From assembly GCA_001828935.1 (NCBI GenBank), contig MHZX01000126.1, positions 1 through 40,455 of the forward strand: a stretch of 40,455 nt of DNA, read 5' to 3'. The notes beneath the pieces are model-generated. The model saw nothing but the letters and a program-made list of their open reading frames with translations, was not told the DNA's origin and ran no database searches. This stretch comes from Rhodocyclales bacterium RIFCSPLOWO2_02_FULL_63_24 (GTDB taxonomy: Bacteria > Pseudomonadota > Gammaproteobacteria > Burkholderiales > Rhodocyclaceae). Shown one piece after another: positions 9,201 through 16,275 of the stretch. Within the stretch, counting starts at the first letter, position 1, and each line of letters begins with the position of its first letter. The translations under genes and the position numbers were made by a program.

Positions 9201-11209
9201 CGACCACGCCCAGGGAGTTCAGCCGCATCGACAGTCTCGACGAGAAGATCGGCGCGCTGGAAACCCTGTTGCTCGACAAGCACAACTACGGCTCGATGAA
9301 CTGCGGCGACGGCGCCTGCCTCGGTTGCGGCGAGAAGACCGCGATCCACTTGTTCACCTCGACCGTGACGGCGCTGATGCAGCCGCGCGTCAAGGCTTTC
9401 GTCGCCAAACTCGACGACCTCATCGCGCGGCTCGAACAGCACGTTCGGGTCAAGCTTGCCTCGGCGGTCGACCTGACCGATGCAGGCGCCGTGGTGCGCG
9501 CCGTGGAATCGACCGGACAGCACGACCTGACGCTGTCCAACCTGGCGGCCAAGCTGACCGGCGACAAGCCCACGCAACTGCTCGATCCGACCTGGGTCAA
9601 GAACACCGCGCAACTTCTGGAAAAGCTCAAGGACCTCAGATGGCGCTACGTCGAGGGACCCAGCAAGCGCGGCCGCGCCGAGATGGGGATTGTGAATTCG
9701 ACCGGCTGCACCTCGGTGTGGGGCTCGACCTATCCCTTCCATCCTTATCCCTTCCCATGGACTTCGCATTTGTTCCAGGATTCGCCCTCGGTGGCGATGG
9801 GCATCTTCGAGGGCCACATGGCGAAGATGGCCGACGGTTTCAAGGCCGTGCGCATGGCCGAGTTGGAACTGGCCGGCGATTATCTGCCGGATCGGGACGA
9901 TGACTTTTTCCGCCGCTTCGCCTGGAACAAGTTCTCGGCAGACGAGTGGCAGTTGTGCCCGCCGGTGGTTTCGCTCGGCGGCGACGGCGCGATGTACGAC
10001 ATCGGCTTCCAGAATCTCTCGCGTGCGCTGATGTCGGGCATGCCGATCAAGATCCTGGTGGTCGATACGCAGGTGTATTCGAACACCGGCGGCCAGGCCT
10101 GCACCTCGGGTTTCATCGGCCAGGTCTCGGACATGGCGCCGTTCGGCACCGCGTCGCGCGGCAAGCAGGAGACGCGCAAGGAAATCTCGCTGATCGGCAT
10201 GGCGCACCGCACCTCGTATGTGATGCAGGGCACCATCGCCCACGTCAACCACCTGCTGGAAAGCTATGTCGATGGCCTGAACAGCCGCCGTCCCGCGCTG
10301 TTCAACATCTACGCCGTATGCCCGCCGGAACATGGCGTCGGCGACGACAAGAGCGTGGACCAGAGCAAGCTGGCGGTGGAGGGCCGCGCCTATCCCCTGT
10401 TCCGCTTCGATCCCGATGCCGGGACTACCTTCCGCGAGTGCGTCAGCCTCGAAGGCAACCCGGCGCTCGATGCCGACTGGCCGAGCTACAGCCTAAAATA
10501 CATCGATGACAATGGCGTCGAGCAAAGCATGACGTTGCCGATGACCTTCGCCGATTTCGCCGCCACCGAGGCGCGCTTCCTCAAGCAATTCAAGAAGGCG
10601 CCGCCGGAAACCTGGAACGAGAACATGGTGCCGCTGGCCGAGTTCCTCGATCTCGACAAGGATCAGCGCGACGGACGCTTCCCCTTCATCTGGGCGGTGG
10701 ACAAGAAGAATCGCCTGATGCGCCTGCTGGTCACCGAAGACCTGGTCCGCTCGTCCGAGGAGCGGCTGCATTTCTGGCGCCAGTTGCGCGACGTCGCCGG
10801 TCTCGGCGCCCAGGTGACGGATGCCGAGGAAGTGACCGAACGCGTGCGCGCCGAGCTGCTGGCCAAGATTAGTGCCAGCCTGGGGCTTGGCGGCGGCGAC
10901 GCAAATCCGGCGTCGGGCGGCAAAGTCGGCGCTGGCGGGACGCCGCCGACAGCGGGCGATTACGAGCCGGTCTGGATCGAGACGCCCGAATGCACGGCTT
11001 GCGACGAGTGCACCACGCTGGCGCCGAAGGCCTTCGCCTACAACGACCACAAGCTTGCCATCGTCATCAATCCGAAAGGGGCGAAGTTCGCCGACCTGGT
11101 CAAGGCCGCCGAGAAATGCACGGCCGGCTGCATCCATCCCGGCTCGCCCTGGAACATGAACGAACCGGGCATTGAAAAGCTCATGGCGCGCGCAGCGAAA
11201 TTCAACTAA
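6266..11209 (+). CDS. nifJ: Pyruvate:ferredoxin (flavodoxin) oxidoreductase, unusually long
   Basis: Oxidative decarboxylation of pyruvate and CoA to acetyl-CoA with reduction of ferredoxin, or the reverse. The N-terminal domain has the family motif AYPITPSTQMGEYWAE. A two-cluster ferredoxin domain is present (Cys806, 809, 812, 816 and Cys940, 943, 946, 950). The thiamine diphosphate domain has Cys1013, 1018 and 1021 (CGDGACLGCGEK), VNSTGCTSVWG, and GDGAMYDIG followed by YSNTGGQ. At 1647 residues it exceeds the usual ~1170-1200. The excess lies in ~125 residues between the two clusters, ~100 residues before VNSTGC, and a C-terminal ferredoxin-like domain (CTACDEC near 1576 and CTAGC later). 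The second gene of the rnf operon, 23 nt after rnfB. Confidence 0.93.
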   Translation: MSISKLKKLFSFSLLETAAAGSAAKSAKYPGVRDAVDGNTAVIHVEREASDAAGAYPITPSTQMGEYWAEEVAAGHLNISDRPLIFIEPESEHAAAGVTAGMSMTGLRAVNFSSGQGVAFMHESLYAAVGKRLPYVLNMGCRAITKASLNVHAGHDDYHCIDDTGFIQVMARSATEAADLNLIARKVAELSLTPAIIGQDGFLTTHLIESALLPERELVAEYLGKPDDIIDTPTPAQEMLFGPKRRRVPAIWDVDSPVVSGTVQNQDAYMQATAGQRPYFFDHIEALTDSCMEEYAGLTGRRYQRVATYKAQDADYLIVGMGSMIVQAEAVADYLRETRKLKVGVVNLTMFRPFPGDLLGHVLHGKKGVAVLERTDQPLAEDLPVVRELRATLMKCVENGMAAAQGQTGELPFPGYASYGAGDMPRLYSGCYGLGSRDMQPEALIGTVENMLPEGSQRKFFYLSVDFVRDPINPKDEVHQQDLADKYPRIREMGVRGSENPNLLPKGAITVRMHSVGGWGAITTGKNLAMTLFELLGWDIKANPKYGSEKKGQPTTYYLSAAPEPIRINCEYVYVDVVLSPDPAVFGHSNPLSGLKKGGFFIIQSNLGEQTWASFPVWAQKFIVDNEIRVFYLDAFQIARDEAGAAELQLRMQGIAFQGAFFAASPTMKNAGLTEDALFTAIEAQLQSKFGGKGARVVADNLRVVRRGFTELTEITDKQVGVTRKAFVKKDAGLPIMLKQIPAGDGKVADIHRFWEQTGNFYLTGKGSDNLVDPFIGASLLPAATGVFRDMTGIRFEHPVWLAENCTACGNCYTECPDSAIPGLVSSVADVFGSALNRIETSGTPTRYLRRAVRSVEKKLRALVDRHGGAVRPLIDIAIDEVIAEAPDADRAGLAAEFTQLQIQLGGFQFGTTKPYWTQMEKKAKNSGGLFSITVNPYTCKGCALCVTVCEDNALQMVTQTEESVDRLRRDWNTWLGLPTTPREFSRIDSLDEKIGALETLLLDKHNYGSMNCGDGACLGCGEKTAIHLFTSTVTALMQPRVKAFVAKLDDLIARLEQHVRVKLASAVDLTDAGAVVRAVESTGQHDLTLSNLAAKLTGDKPTQLLDPTWVKNTAQLLEKLKDLRWRYVEGPSKRGRAEMGIVNSTGCTSVWGSTYPFHPYPFPWTSHLFQDSPSVAMGIFEGHMAKMADGFKAVRMAELELAGDYLPDRDDDFFRRFAWNKFSADEWQLCPPVVSLGGDGAMYDIGFQNLSRALMSGMPIKILVVDTQVYSNTGGQACTSGFIGQVSDMAPFGTASRGKQETRKEISLIGMAHRTSYVMQGTIAHVNHLLESYVDGLNSRRPALFNIYAVCPPEHGVGDDKSVDQSKLAVEGRAYPLFRFDPDAGTTFRECVSLEGNPALDADWPSYSLKYIDDNGVEQSMTLPMTFADFAATEARFLKQFKKAPPETWNENMVPLAEFLDLDKDQRDGRFPFIWAVDKKNRLMRLLVTEDLVRSSEERLHFWRQLRDVAGLGAQVTDAEEVTERVRAELLAKISASLGLGGGDANPASGGKVGAGGTPPTAGDYEPVWIETPECTACDECTTLAPKAFAYNDHKLAIVINPKGAKFADLVKAAEKCTAGCIHPGSPWNMNEPGIEKLMARAAKFN

Positions 11210-11220
11210 GCCTAAGCGCG

Positions 11221-11390
11221 ATGAACCTGCAAAAAGCATTTGATCCCCAGATTTCGCCGATTAACGCAGATGGATCGGGGCGTTACTTGGGCAGGTCCTA
11301 CCACATGCCGGGTGAGCCGCGGGCACTGGCCACTTCGTTGTTCTCTCTGCGTAATCTGCGTCATCTGCGGCTTGAACTGAGATTTCTAGC
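11221..11390. repeat. Palindromic intergenic repeat element, copy 1
   Basis: This element fills the nifJ-rnfC gap. It begins ATGAACCTGCAAA and has a left arm (CAGATTTCGCCGATTAACG, 11248-11266, continuing CAGATG). A right arm (TCTGCGTAATCTGCGTCATC, 11346-11365, continuing TGCGG) pairs imperfectly with it, so the RNA could fold into a long hairpin. It ends TTTCTAGC directly before the rnfC ATG. A related element lies between rnfC and rnfD with the same order of parts and the same ends. The element leaves no good Shine-Dalgarno sequence before rnfC. Confidence 0.75.
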
Positions 11391-12767
11391 ATGAAACTCC
11401 TTTCCTACTTTCGCGGCGAAGCTTTCCAGCGCGGCGTGCATCCGCCGTCGTGCAAGCTGACGGCGGAGCGCAAGATCCGTCGCCTGCCGTTCCCGCCACG
11501 GGTGACGGTGCCGTTGTCGCAGCATATCGGCAAGGCGCCGCGCCCCATCGTCCGGGTCGGCCAGGAGGTGGTGCGCGGGCAGCCGATTGCCCGCAGCGAC
11601 GAGTGGCTTTCGGTGCCGCATCACGCGCCGCTCTCCGGCGTGGTCGAGTTCATCGGCCTGCGGCCGGGCATGCGCGGCACCTGGATCGAGTCGATTGTGA
11701 TTGCCGGCCATCCGGGCGCGACGCAGGAGGATCTGTGGGGCATGCCGCGCGACCTGTCGCAGGCGACCGGCGCCGACATCCTGCAGGCGATCTGGGATAC
11801 CGGCATGGTCGGTCTGGGCGGCGCCGCTTTTCCGACCCACGCCAAGCTTACGGTGCCGAAGCAGGCCAAGGTGCATACGCTGGTGGTGAATGGCTGCGAG
11901 TGCGAGCCTTACCTGACCTGCGACCACCGCGTCATGGTGGAGCAGGCCGCCGACCTGATCGCCGGCATTCGCTACGCCATGCGCGCGACCGGGGCCGTGC
12001 GCGCCATCATCGGCGTCGAAGACAACAAGCCGGATGCGGTGGCGACCCTGCGCCAGTCCATCGCCAGGGCGACGGCGGGCGGCGGCTTCGCCGAAGGCGA
12101 AATCCATGTCGAGGCAGTGCCGACCAAGTATCCGCAAGGTGCCGAGAGGATGCTGATCATGGCCCTGTTTGGCGCCGAGATGCCGGCCGGTGGCTTGCCC
12201 ATCTCGCTCGGCATGGTAGTCAGCAACGTCGGCACGCTGGCGGCCCTAGGGGCTTTGCTGCCGGCAGGCCAGGGGCTCACCGAGCGCGTTGTGACCGTAA
12301 CCGGTCCCGGCGTGGCCCGCCCGGGCGACTACCGCGTGGTGCTCGGCACGCCGCTCAAGTTCGTGCTCGACTACGCCGGTGCGCCGGCCGTCGATGCCAT
12401 GGATGCACGCCAGGTGATCCTCGGCGGGCCGATGATGGGCCAGGCCATCGCTTCGCTCGACGTGCCCATCGCCAAGGGCGTCTCCGGCGTACTTGTGTTC
12501 CGCCACGAGGACATGGCCGAGCGCGAAGGGCGCCAGACCTATCCCTGCATCAAGTGCGGCGAGTGCGTCGAGTCCTGCCCGATGGGCCTCAATCCCTCGA
12601 CCCTGGGCATGCTCGCCGCCAAGCGCCAATACGAGGAAATGGGAGAGCGGTATTTCCTCGGCGACTGCTTCGAATGCGGTTGCTGCACCTATGTCTGTCC
12701 GTCCAACATTCCGCTGGTGCAGCAGTTCCGCGTCGCCAAGCAGATATTGCGGGAGAAGGCGGCATGA
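11391..12767 (+). CDS. rnfC: Rnf complex subunit C
   Basis: RnfC is the peripheral subunit that carries FMN and iron-sulfur clusters and reacts with NAD(H). The 458-residue protein has the N-terminal barrel-sandwich region (HHAPLSGVVEFIG), the NADH/flavin-binding core (GLGGAAFPTHAKL, VVNGCECEPYLTCDHR) and two C-terminal [4Fe-4S] motifs, CIKCGECVESCP and CFECGCCTYVCP. It lacks the long alanine-rich tail of enterobacterial RnfC. The ATG at 11391 starts MKLLSYFRGEAFQRGVHPP, which fits the family N-terminus, although only a weak TGAGA lies upstream. Its stop overlaps the first bases of the second palindromic repeat. Confidence 0.95.
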   Translation: MKLLSYFRGEAFQRGVHPPSCKLTAERKIRRLPFPPRVTVPLSQHIGKAPRPIVRVGQEVVRGQPIARSDEWLSVPHHAPLSGVVEFIGLRPGMRGTWIESIVIAGHPGATQEDLWGMPRDLSQATGADILQAIWDTGMVGLGGAAFPTHAKLTVPKQAKVHTLVVNGCECEPYLTCDHRVMVEQAADLIAGIRYAMRATGAVRAIIGVEDNKPDAVATLRQSIARATAGGGFAEGEIHVEAVPTKYPQGAERMLIMALFGAEMPAGGLPISLGMVVSNVGTLAALGALLPAGQGLTERVVTVTGPGVARPGDYRVVLGTPLKFVLDYAGAPAVDAMDARQVILGGPMMGQAIASLDVPIAKGVSGVLVFRHEDMAEREGRQTYPCIKCGECVESCPMGLNPSTLGMLAAKRQYEEMGERYFLGDCFECGCCTYVCPSNIPLVQQFRVAKQILREKAA

Positions 12768-12915
12768 ACCTGCCAAATACATTTTGTCCGCAGATTTCGC
12801 AGATTTTCGCAGATGAGGAATGGCTCCGGGCCCACTACATCCCTGCCGAGTCTTTGGCGCCGGCCGTTGGTTTGTTCAATCTGCGAAATCTGCGGATGGA
12901 TTCGAGCTTTCTGTC
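12764..12915. repeat. Palindromic intergenic repeat element, copy 2
   Basis: Related to the element before rnfC. It starts ATGAACCTGCCAAATACATT overlapping the rnfC stop. The left arm (CCGCAGATTTCGCAGATT, 12788-12805, continuing TTCGCAGATG) and the right arm (AATCTGCGAAATCTGCGGAT, 12878-12897) are nearly perfect inverted repeats. It ends TTTCTGTC immediately before the rnfD ATG. The middle part shares the order, but not the exact sequence, of copy 1 (CTACCACATGCCGGGTGAG against CACTACATCCCTGCCGAGT). Confidence 0.75.
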
Positions 12916-14064
12916 ATGACAACCCCGCTCATCGAAATCCGCTCCGCGCCGCACGTGCAGGGGCCTAAGAGCGTCGAGACCATCATGCGGCATGTGGTGT
13001 ATTCGCTGCTGCCGATCTGCGCCTTCTATGTGTTCCAGTACGGCATCTCGGCGCTGGCCTCGATCGCGGTGGTCACCGCCGCCTGCCTGCTCGCCGAACG
13101 CTTCTTCGTCGGCACCGGGACGCAGGCCGGCCGCCTGTCGGACTATTCGGCCGTGATCACCGGCCTGTTGCTGGCGCTGACCCTGCCGCCGGGATTCCCG
13201 CTGTGGATGGGCGCGGTCGCCGGCCTGGTCGCCATCGCGTTGGGCAAGGCCCTGTTCGGCGGCATCGGGTTCAATGTCTTCAATCCGGCGTTGGTCGGCC
13301 GTGCCTTTGTCCAGGCGGCTTTCCCCACGGCGATTGCGACCTATACGCCATCTTTTCTGGCGGGCCGGTTTACCGAGTTCATTCCCTCCTCGCTGGCCTG
13401 GCCGCTGATGGTTCCGGCCGATGCCGCGGCCTGGCTCAAGGCCAAGAATCTCGATGCCCTGGCCGGCGCGACGCCGCTGGCGAAATGGAAGTTCGATGGC
13501 GTGGTGGCCAATGCCATCGATCTGCTGACCTCGATCTCGGGCAACATGGCGGTGGGTCCGGCGCCGGTCCTGATCCTGCTCTGCGGCGCCTATCTGGCAT
13601 TGCGCCGTTTCATGGACTGGCGCATCCCGCTGGCGATCATCGGCAGCGCCGCGCTGACCGCCTGGCTGCTGTATGCCTTCGATGCCCTGCGCTACCCGAA
13701 TCCCTTCTTCATGCTGTTTTCCGGCGGCCTGATCCTCGGCGCCGTGTATATGGCGACCGACATGGCGACCTCGCCGGTGACGCCCAAGGGCATGTGGGTG
13801 TATGGCGCGCTGATCGGCCTGCTGACCGTGGTGATCCGCTATTACAGCGGCCTGCCGGAAGGAGTGATGTACGCCATCCTGATCGCCAACGCGGCGTCGC
13901 CCCTGATCGAGAAAGTCACCCAGCCGGTGCCCTTCGGCCGCGGCGTGCTCGACCGCGCCCGCAAGCGCGCCACCTATCCGCTGAATCCGGGTTACATCTC
14001 GCGCGAGGAAGCCAGCGCGGTGACACCGAAGAAGCGCTTCCTGCCGAACAAGCCAAAGAAATGA
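12916..14064 (+). CDS. rnfD: Rnf complex subunit D, flavinylated membrane protein
   Basis: An integral membrane subunit of 382 residues with about eight to ten hydrophobic segments. The sequence LAGATPL contains Thr186, the position where RnfD/NqrB proteins carry covalent FMN attached by ApbE. Family signatures include FGGIGFNVFNPALVGRAF and AVYMATDMATSPVTPKG. The start is ATG at 12916 (MTTPLIEIRSAPHVQG); a longer upstream reading frame would run through the palindromic repeat and is rejected. The stop overlaps the rnfG start as ATGA. Confidence 0.94.
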   Translation: MTTPLIEIRSAPHVQGPKSVETIMRHVVYSLLPICAFYVFQYGISALASIAVVTAACLLAERFFVGTGTQAGRLSDYSAVITGLLLALTLPPGFPLWMGAVAGLVAIALGKALFGGIGFNVFNPALVGRAFVQAAFPTAIATYTPSFLAGRFTEFIPSSLAWPLMVPADAAAWLKAKNLDALAGATPLAKWKFDGVVANAIDLLTSISGNMAVGPAPVLILLCGAYLALRRFMDWRIPLAIIGSAALTAWLLYAFDALRYPNPFFMLFSGGLILGAVYMATDMATSPVTPKGMWVYGALIGLLTVVIRYYSGLPEGVMYAILIANAASPLIEKVTQPVPFGRGVLDRARKRATYPLNPGYISREEASAVTPKKRFLPNKPKK

Positions 14065-14813
14065 CTAGCCCGTCCAACACTCCCGCCGCGGAAACCAATG
14101 TGATTCCGATCAAGGTGATTCCGCCGACTCCGCCCGCGCCGCCCGCGTCACCGGCCGGCGCGATGATTCGTACGCTCGGGCTAGTGTCGGCGATCTGCGG
14201 CCTGATCATCGTCGGCGCCTACCAGGGCACCTACGATGCGGTGGCCGCCAACAAGCGCATCGCCACCGAGCGTGCGGTGTTCAAGGTGATCCCGGCGGCA
14301 AAATCGATTGCCGAGTACGTCGCCCAGCCCGGCGGTGGCATCGAGACAAGAGTCGGCGCTGGCGAGACGGCGATGGTGCCGGGCGCCGTCAAGTTTTTCG
14401 CCGCCTATGATGCCGCCGGCAAGCTCGCCGGCATCGCCGCGGAGGGCGGCGCCAAGGGCTACGCCGACACCGTGCGCATCATGTTCGGCTACTCGCCGGA
14501 CTGCCAGTGCGTGGTCGGCATCGGTGTGGTGGCCATGCGCGAAACACCGGGGATCGGCGACAAGATCCTCACGGACAAAGAATTCCTGGCCAACTTCACG
14601 GCGCTCGATGTCAAGCTCAAGGGCGACCTCGCGGCGCTGGCCAACGAAGTCAAGGCTGTCAAGCATGGCGCCAAGACCAATCCCTGGCAGATCGACGCCA
14701 TCGCCGGCGCCACCATTACCTCGCGCGCCGTCGGCAAGGCGATCAACGATTCGGCGCAGGCCCTGCTGCCGCGCCTGGTTCCCAACCTCGATCAATTGGC
14801 GGGCAAATCATGA
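14061..14813 (+). CDS. rnfG: Rnf complex subunit G, FMN-binding
   Basis: A 250-residue protein with a Pro-rich cytosolic N-terminus, one membrane helix (TLGLVSAICGLIIVGAY) and a periplasmic FMN-binding domain. Thr218 in IAGATITSRAV is the expected site of covalent FMN attachment. The domain also contains GYADTVRIMFGYSPD and VVAMRETPGIGDKI. The ATG at 14061 overlaps the rnfD stop by four bases. Attachment of FMN would need ApbE, which is not encoded in this window. Confidence 0.92.
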   Translation: MTSPSNTPAAETNVIPIKVIPPTPPAPPASPAGAMIRTLGLVSAICGLIIVGAYQGTYDAVAANKRIATERAVFKVIPAAKSIAEYVAQPGGGIETRVGAGETAMVPGAVKFFAAYDAAGKLAGIAAEGGAKGYADTVRIMFGYSPDCQCVVGIGVVAMRETPGIGDKILTDKEFLANFTALDVKLKGDLAALANEVKAVKHGAKTNPWQIDAIAGATITSRAVGKAINDSAQALLPRLVPNLDQLAGKS

Positions 14814-15460
14814 ATCCGAACGCTGCACGCACCTGGGATGAATTCATGGAGGGCATCTGGCACCAGAACCCGGTGTTCGTCATGGTGCTGGGCATGTGCC
14901 CGACCCTGGCGGTGACGGTCTCGGTGGTCAATGCGCTGTCGATGGGACTGGCCACCCTGTTCGTGCTAGTGTGCTCCTGCGGCCTGGTGTCGCTGATGCG
15001 CAACATCACGCCCAAGGAGGTGCGCATCGCGGTCTATATCGTGATCATTGCCACTTTCGTCACCGTGGTCGACTACGCGATCCAGGCCATCAGCCTGAAG
15101 CTTTACGACGCGCTCGGCGCCTTCATCCAGCTGATCGTGGTGAATTGCATCATCCTCGGCCGTGCCGAGGCCCATGCCGCGAAGAATCCGCCGCTGCCGG
15201 CCATGATCAACGCGGCCGGCATGGGCATCGGTTTCACCATCGGTCTGCTGGCGCTGGGCGTGGTGCGGGAAGTTCTCGGCGCCGGCACGCTGCTCGGCGT
15301 ACCGCTGTTCGGCGCCAGTTTCCAGCCCTGGGTGATCATGGTGCTGCCGCCGGGCGGCTTCTTCGTGCTCGGCGCCTGGCTGCTGTTCTTCTCCTGGCTG
15401 GCGCGCAGGAAGTTGCGCAAACAGCAGGCCAAACTCGTCGAGGCTACGCAAAATGCATGA
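14810..15460 (+). CDS. rnfE: Rnf complex subunit E
   Basis: A 216-residue integral membrane protein with six predicted helices. It has the NPVFVMVLGMCPTLAV start and the VVNCIILGRAEAHA segment characteristic of RnfE/NqrD. The Cys residues in MCPTLA and NCIILGRA correspond to those that bind an intramembrane [2Fe-2S] centre together with RnfA in the family. The ATG at 14810 overlaps the rnfG stop and the end overlaps rnfA by 8 nt, consistent with coupled translation of partner subunits. Confidence 0.94.
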   Translation: MNPNAARTWDEFMEGIWHQNPVFVMVLGMCPTLAVTVSVVNALSMGLATLFVLVCSCGLVSLMRNITPKEVRIAVYIVIIATFVTVVDYAIQAISLKLYDALGAFIQLIVVNCIILGRAEAHAAKNPPLPAMINAAGMGIGFTIGLLALGVVREVLGAGTLLGVPLFGASFQPWVIMVLPPGGFFVLGAWLLFFSWLARRKLRKQQAKLVEATQNA

Positions 15461-16031
15461 GTCGGCCTTCCAGATTTTCGTCAACGCGCTGCTCGCCAAC
15501 AACTTCGTGCTGGCGATGTTCCTCGGCCTGTGCCCTTTCCTCGGGGTTTCCGGCAAGCTCGATACCGCCTTCCCGATGGGCGTGGCAACCACCTTCGTGA
15601 TGCTGGTGGCCTCGCTCTGCGCCTACGGCCTGAACCTGCTGCTGGCGGCCGTGCACCTTGAATTCCTGCGCCTGATCTCCTACATCGTGATCATCGCCTC
15701 AGCGGTGCAACTGGTTGAAATGGTGTTGAAGAAATACAGCCCCACGCTGTTCCGCGCGCTGGGCATCTACCTGCCGTTGATCACCACCAACTGCGCCGTG
15801 CTCGGCGTCGCGTTGTTCCAGACCGCGCGCGAATACGACTTTGTCCAGTCCATCACCTTCAGCGTCGGCGGCGGCGCCGGCTTCACGCTGGCGCTGGTGC
15901 TGATGGCCAGCGTGCGCGAACGTCTGCAGCTGTCCAACGTACCCGACCTGGCGCAGGGTACCGCCCTGTCGCTGATGCTGGCCGGCATCCTGTCGCTGTC
16001 CTTCATGGGTTTCGCCGGGCTGGGCGGTTGA
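15453..16031 (+). CDS. rnfA: Rnf complex subunit A
   Basis: A 192-residue integral membrane protein, homologous to RnfE but in inverted topology. Family motifs are NNFVLAMFLGLCPFLGVSG and LITTNCAVLGVALF, with Cys in LCPFLG and TNCAVLG matching the intramembrane [2Fe-2S] ligands shared with RnfE. It begins inside the end of rnfE, and its TGA at 16029-16031 overlaps the start of the nqrM-like gene, so the three genes are packed without gaps. Confidence 0.95.
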   Translation: MHESAFQIFVNALLANNFVLAMFLGLCPFLGVSGKLDTAFPMGVATTFVMLVASLCAYGLNLLLAAVHLEFLRLISYIVIIASAVQLVEMVLKKYSPTLFRALGIYLPLITTNCAVLGVALFQTAREYDFVQSITFSVGGGAGFTLALVLMASVRERLQLSNVPDLAQGTALSLMLAGILSLSFMGFAGLGG

Positions 16032-16252
16032 TGATGACTACCTACCTCGTCACCATCGGCCTGATTTTCGGCATCATGCTGGGCGGCATTCTTGTCGAGC
16101 GCGTGTACCGCGGTTTCGCCGCCAGGAATCCGCAACTCGGACCTTATCGCGACACCAGCAAGTGCGGCTGCTGTTCGGCCGGCAGCGGATGCAGCGACGC
16201 CTCCTGCGATGCCGAGCGCGCGGCGCCAGGCGCCACCACGATTCGTCACTGA
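16031..16252 (+). CDS. nqrM: NqrM-like small membrane protein (DUF539), probable iron-sulfur maturation factor
   Basis: A 73-residue protein with one N-terminal membrane helix (LVTIGLIFGIMLGGILVERV) and a Cys-rich tail (KCGCCSAGSGCSDASCD). This layout matches NqrM, which in Na+-NQR systems is needed to deliver iron to the Cys site between NqrD and NqrE. RnfA and RnfE have the equivalent site, and the gene follows rnfA directly, so a maturation role for Rnf is likely but inferred. Starts are TTG, ATG and ATG in a row; ATG at 16031 overlaps the rnfA stop by one base. ATG at 16034 is equally possible. Confidence 0.8.
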   Translation: MMTTYLVTIGLIFGIMLGGILVERVYRGFAARNPQLGPYRDTSKCGCCSAGSGCSDASCDAERAAPGATTIRH

Positions 16253-16275
16253 CCGCCTTTTCCGGAGCCAAGCCC

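Noticed and set aside
7550-10333. A 927-codon open frame antisense to nifJ
   Set aside because: High GC at third positions creates long antisense frames. The translation is low-complexity (Arg/Ala/His/Gly-rich) and the nifJ frame has clear family motifs throughout.
12820-12915. An N-terminal extension of rnfD by 32 codons
   Set aside because: It would translate the palindromic repeat; the RnfD family N-terminus starts at the ATG at 12916.
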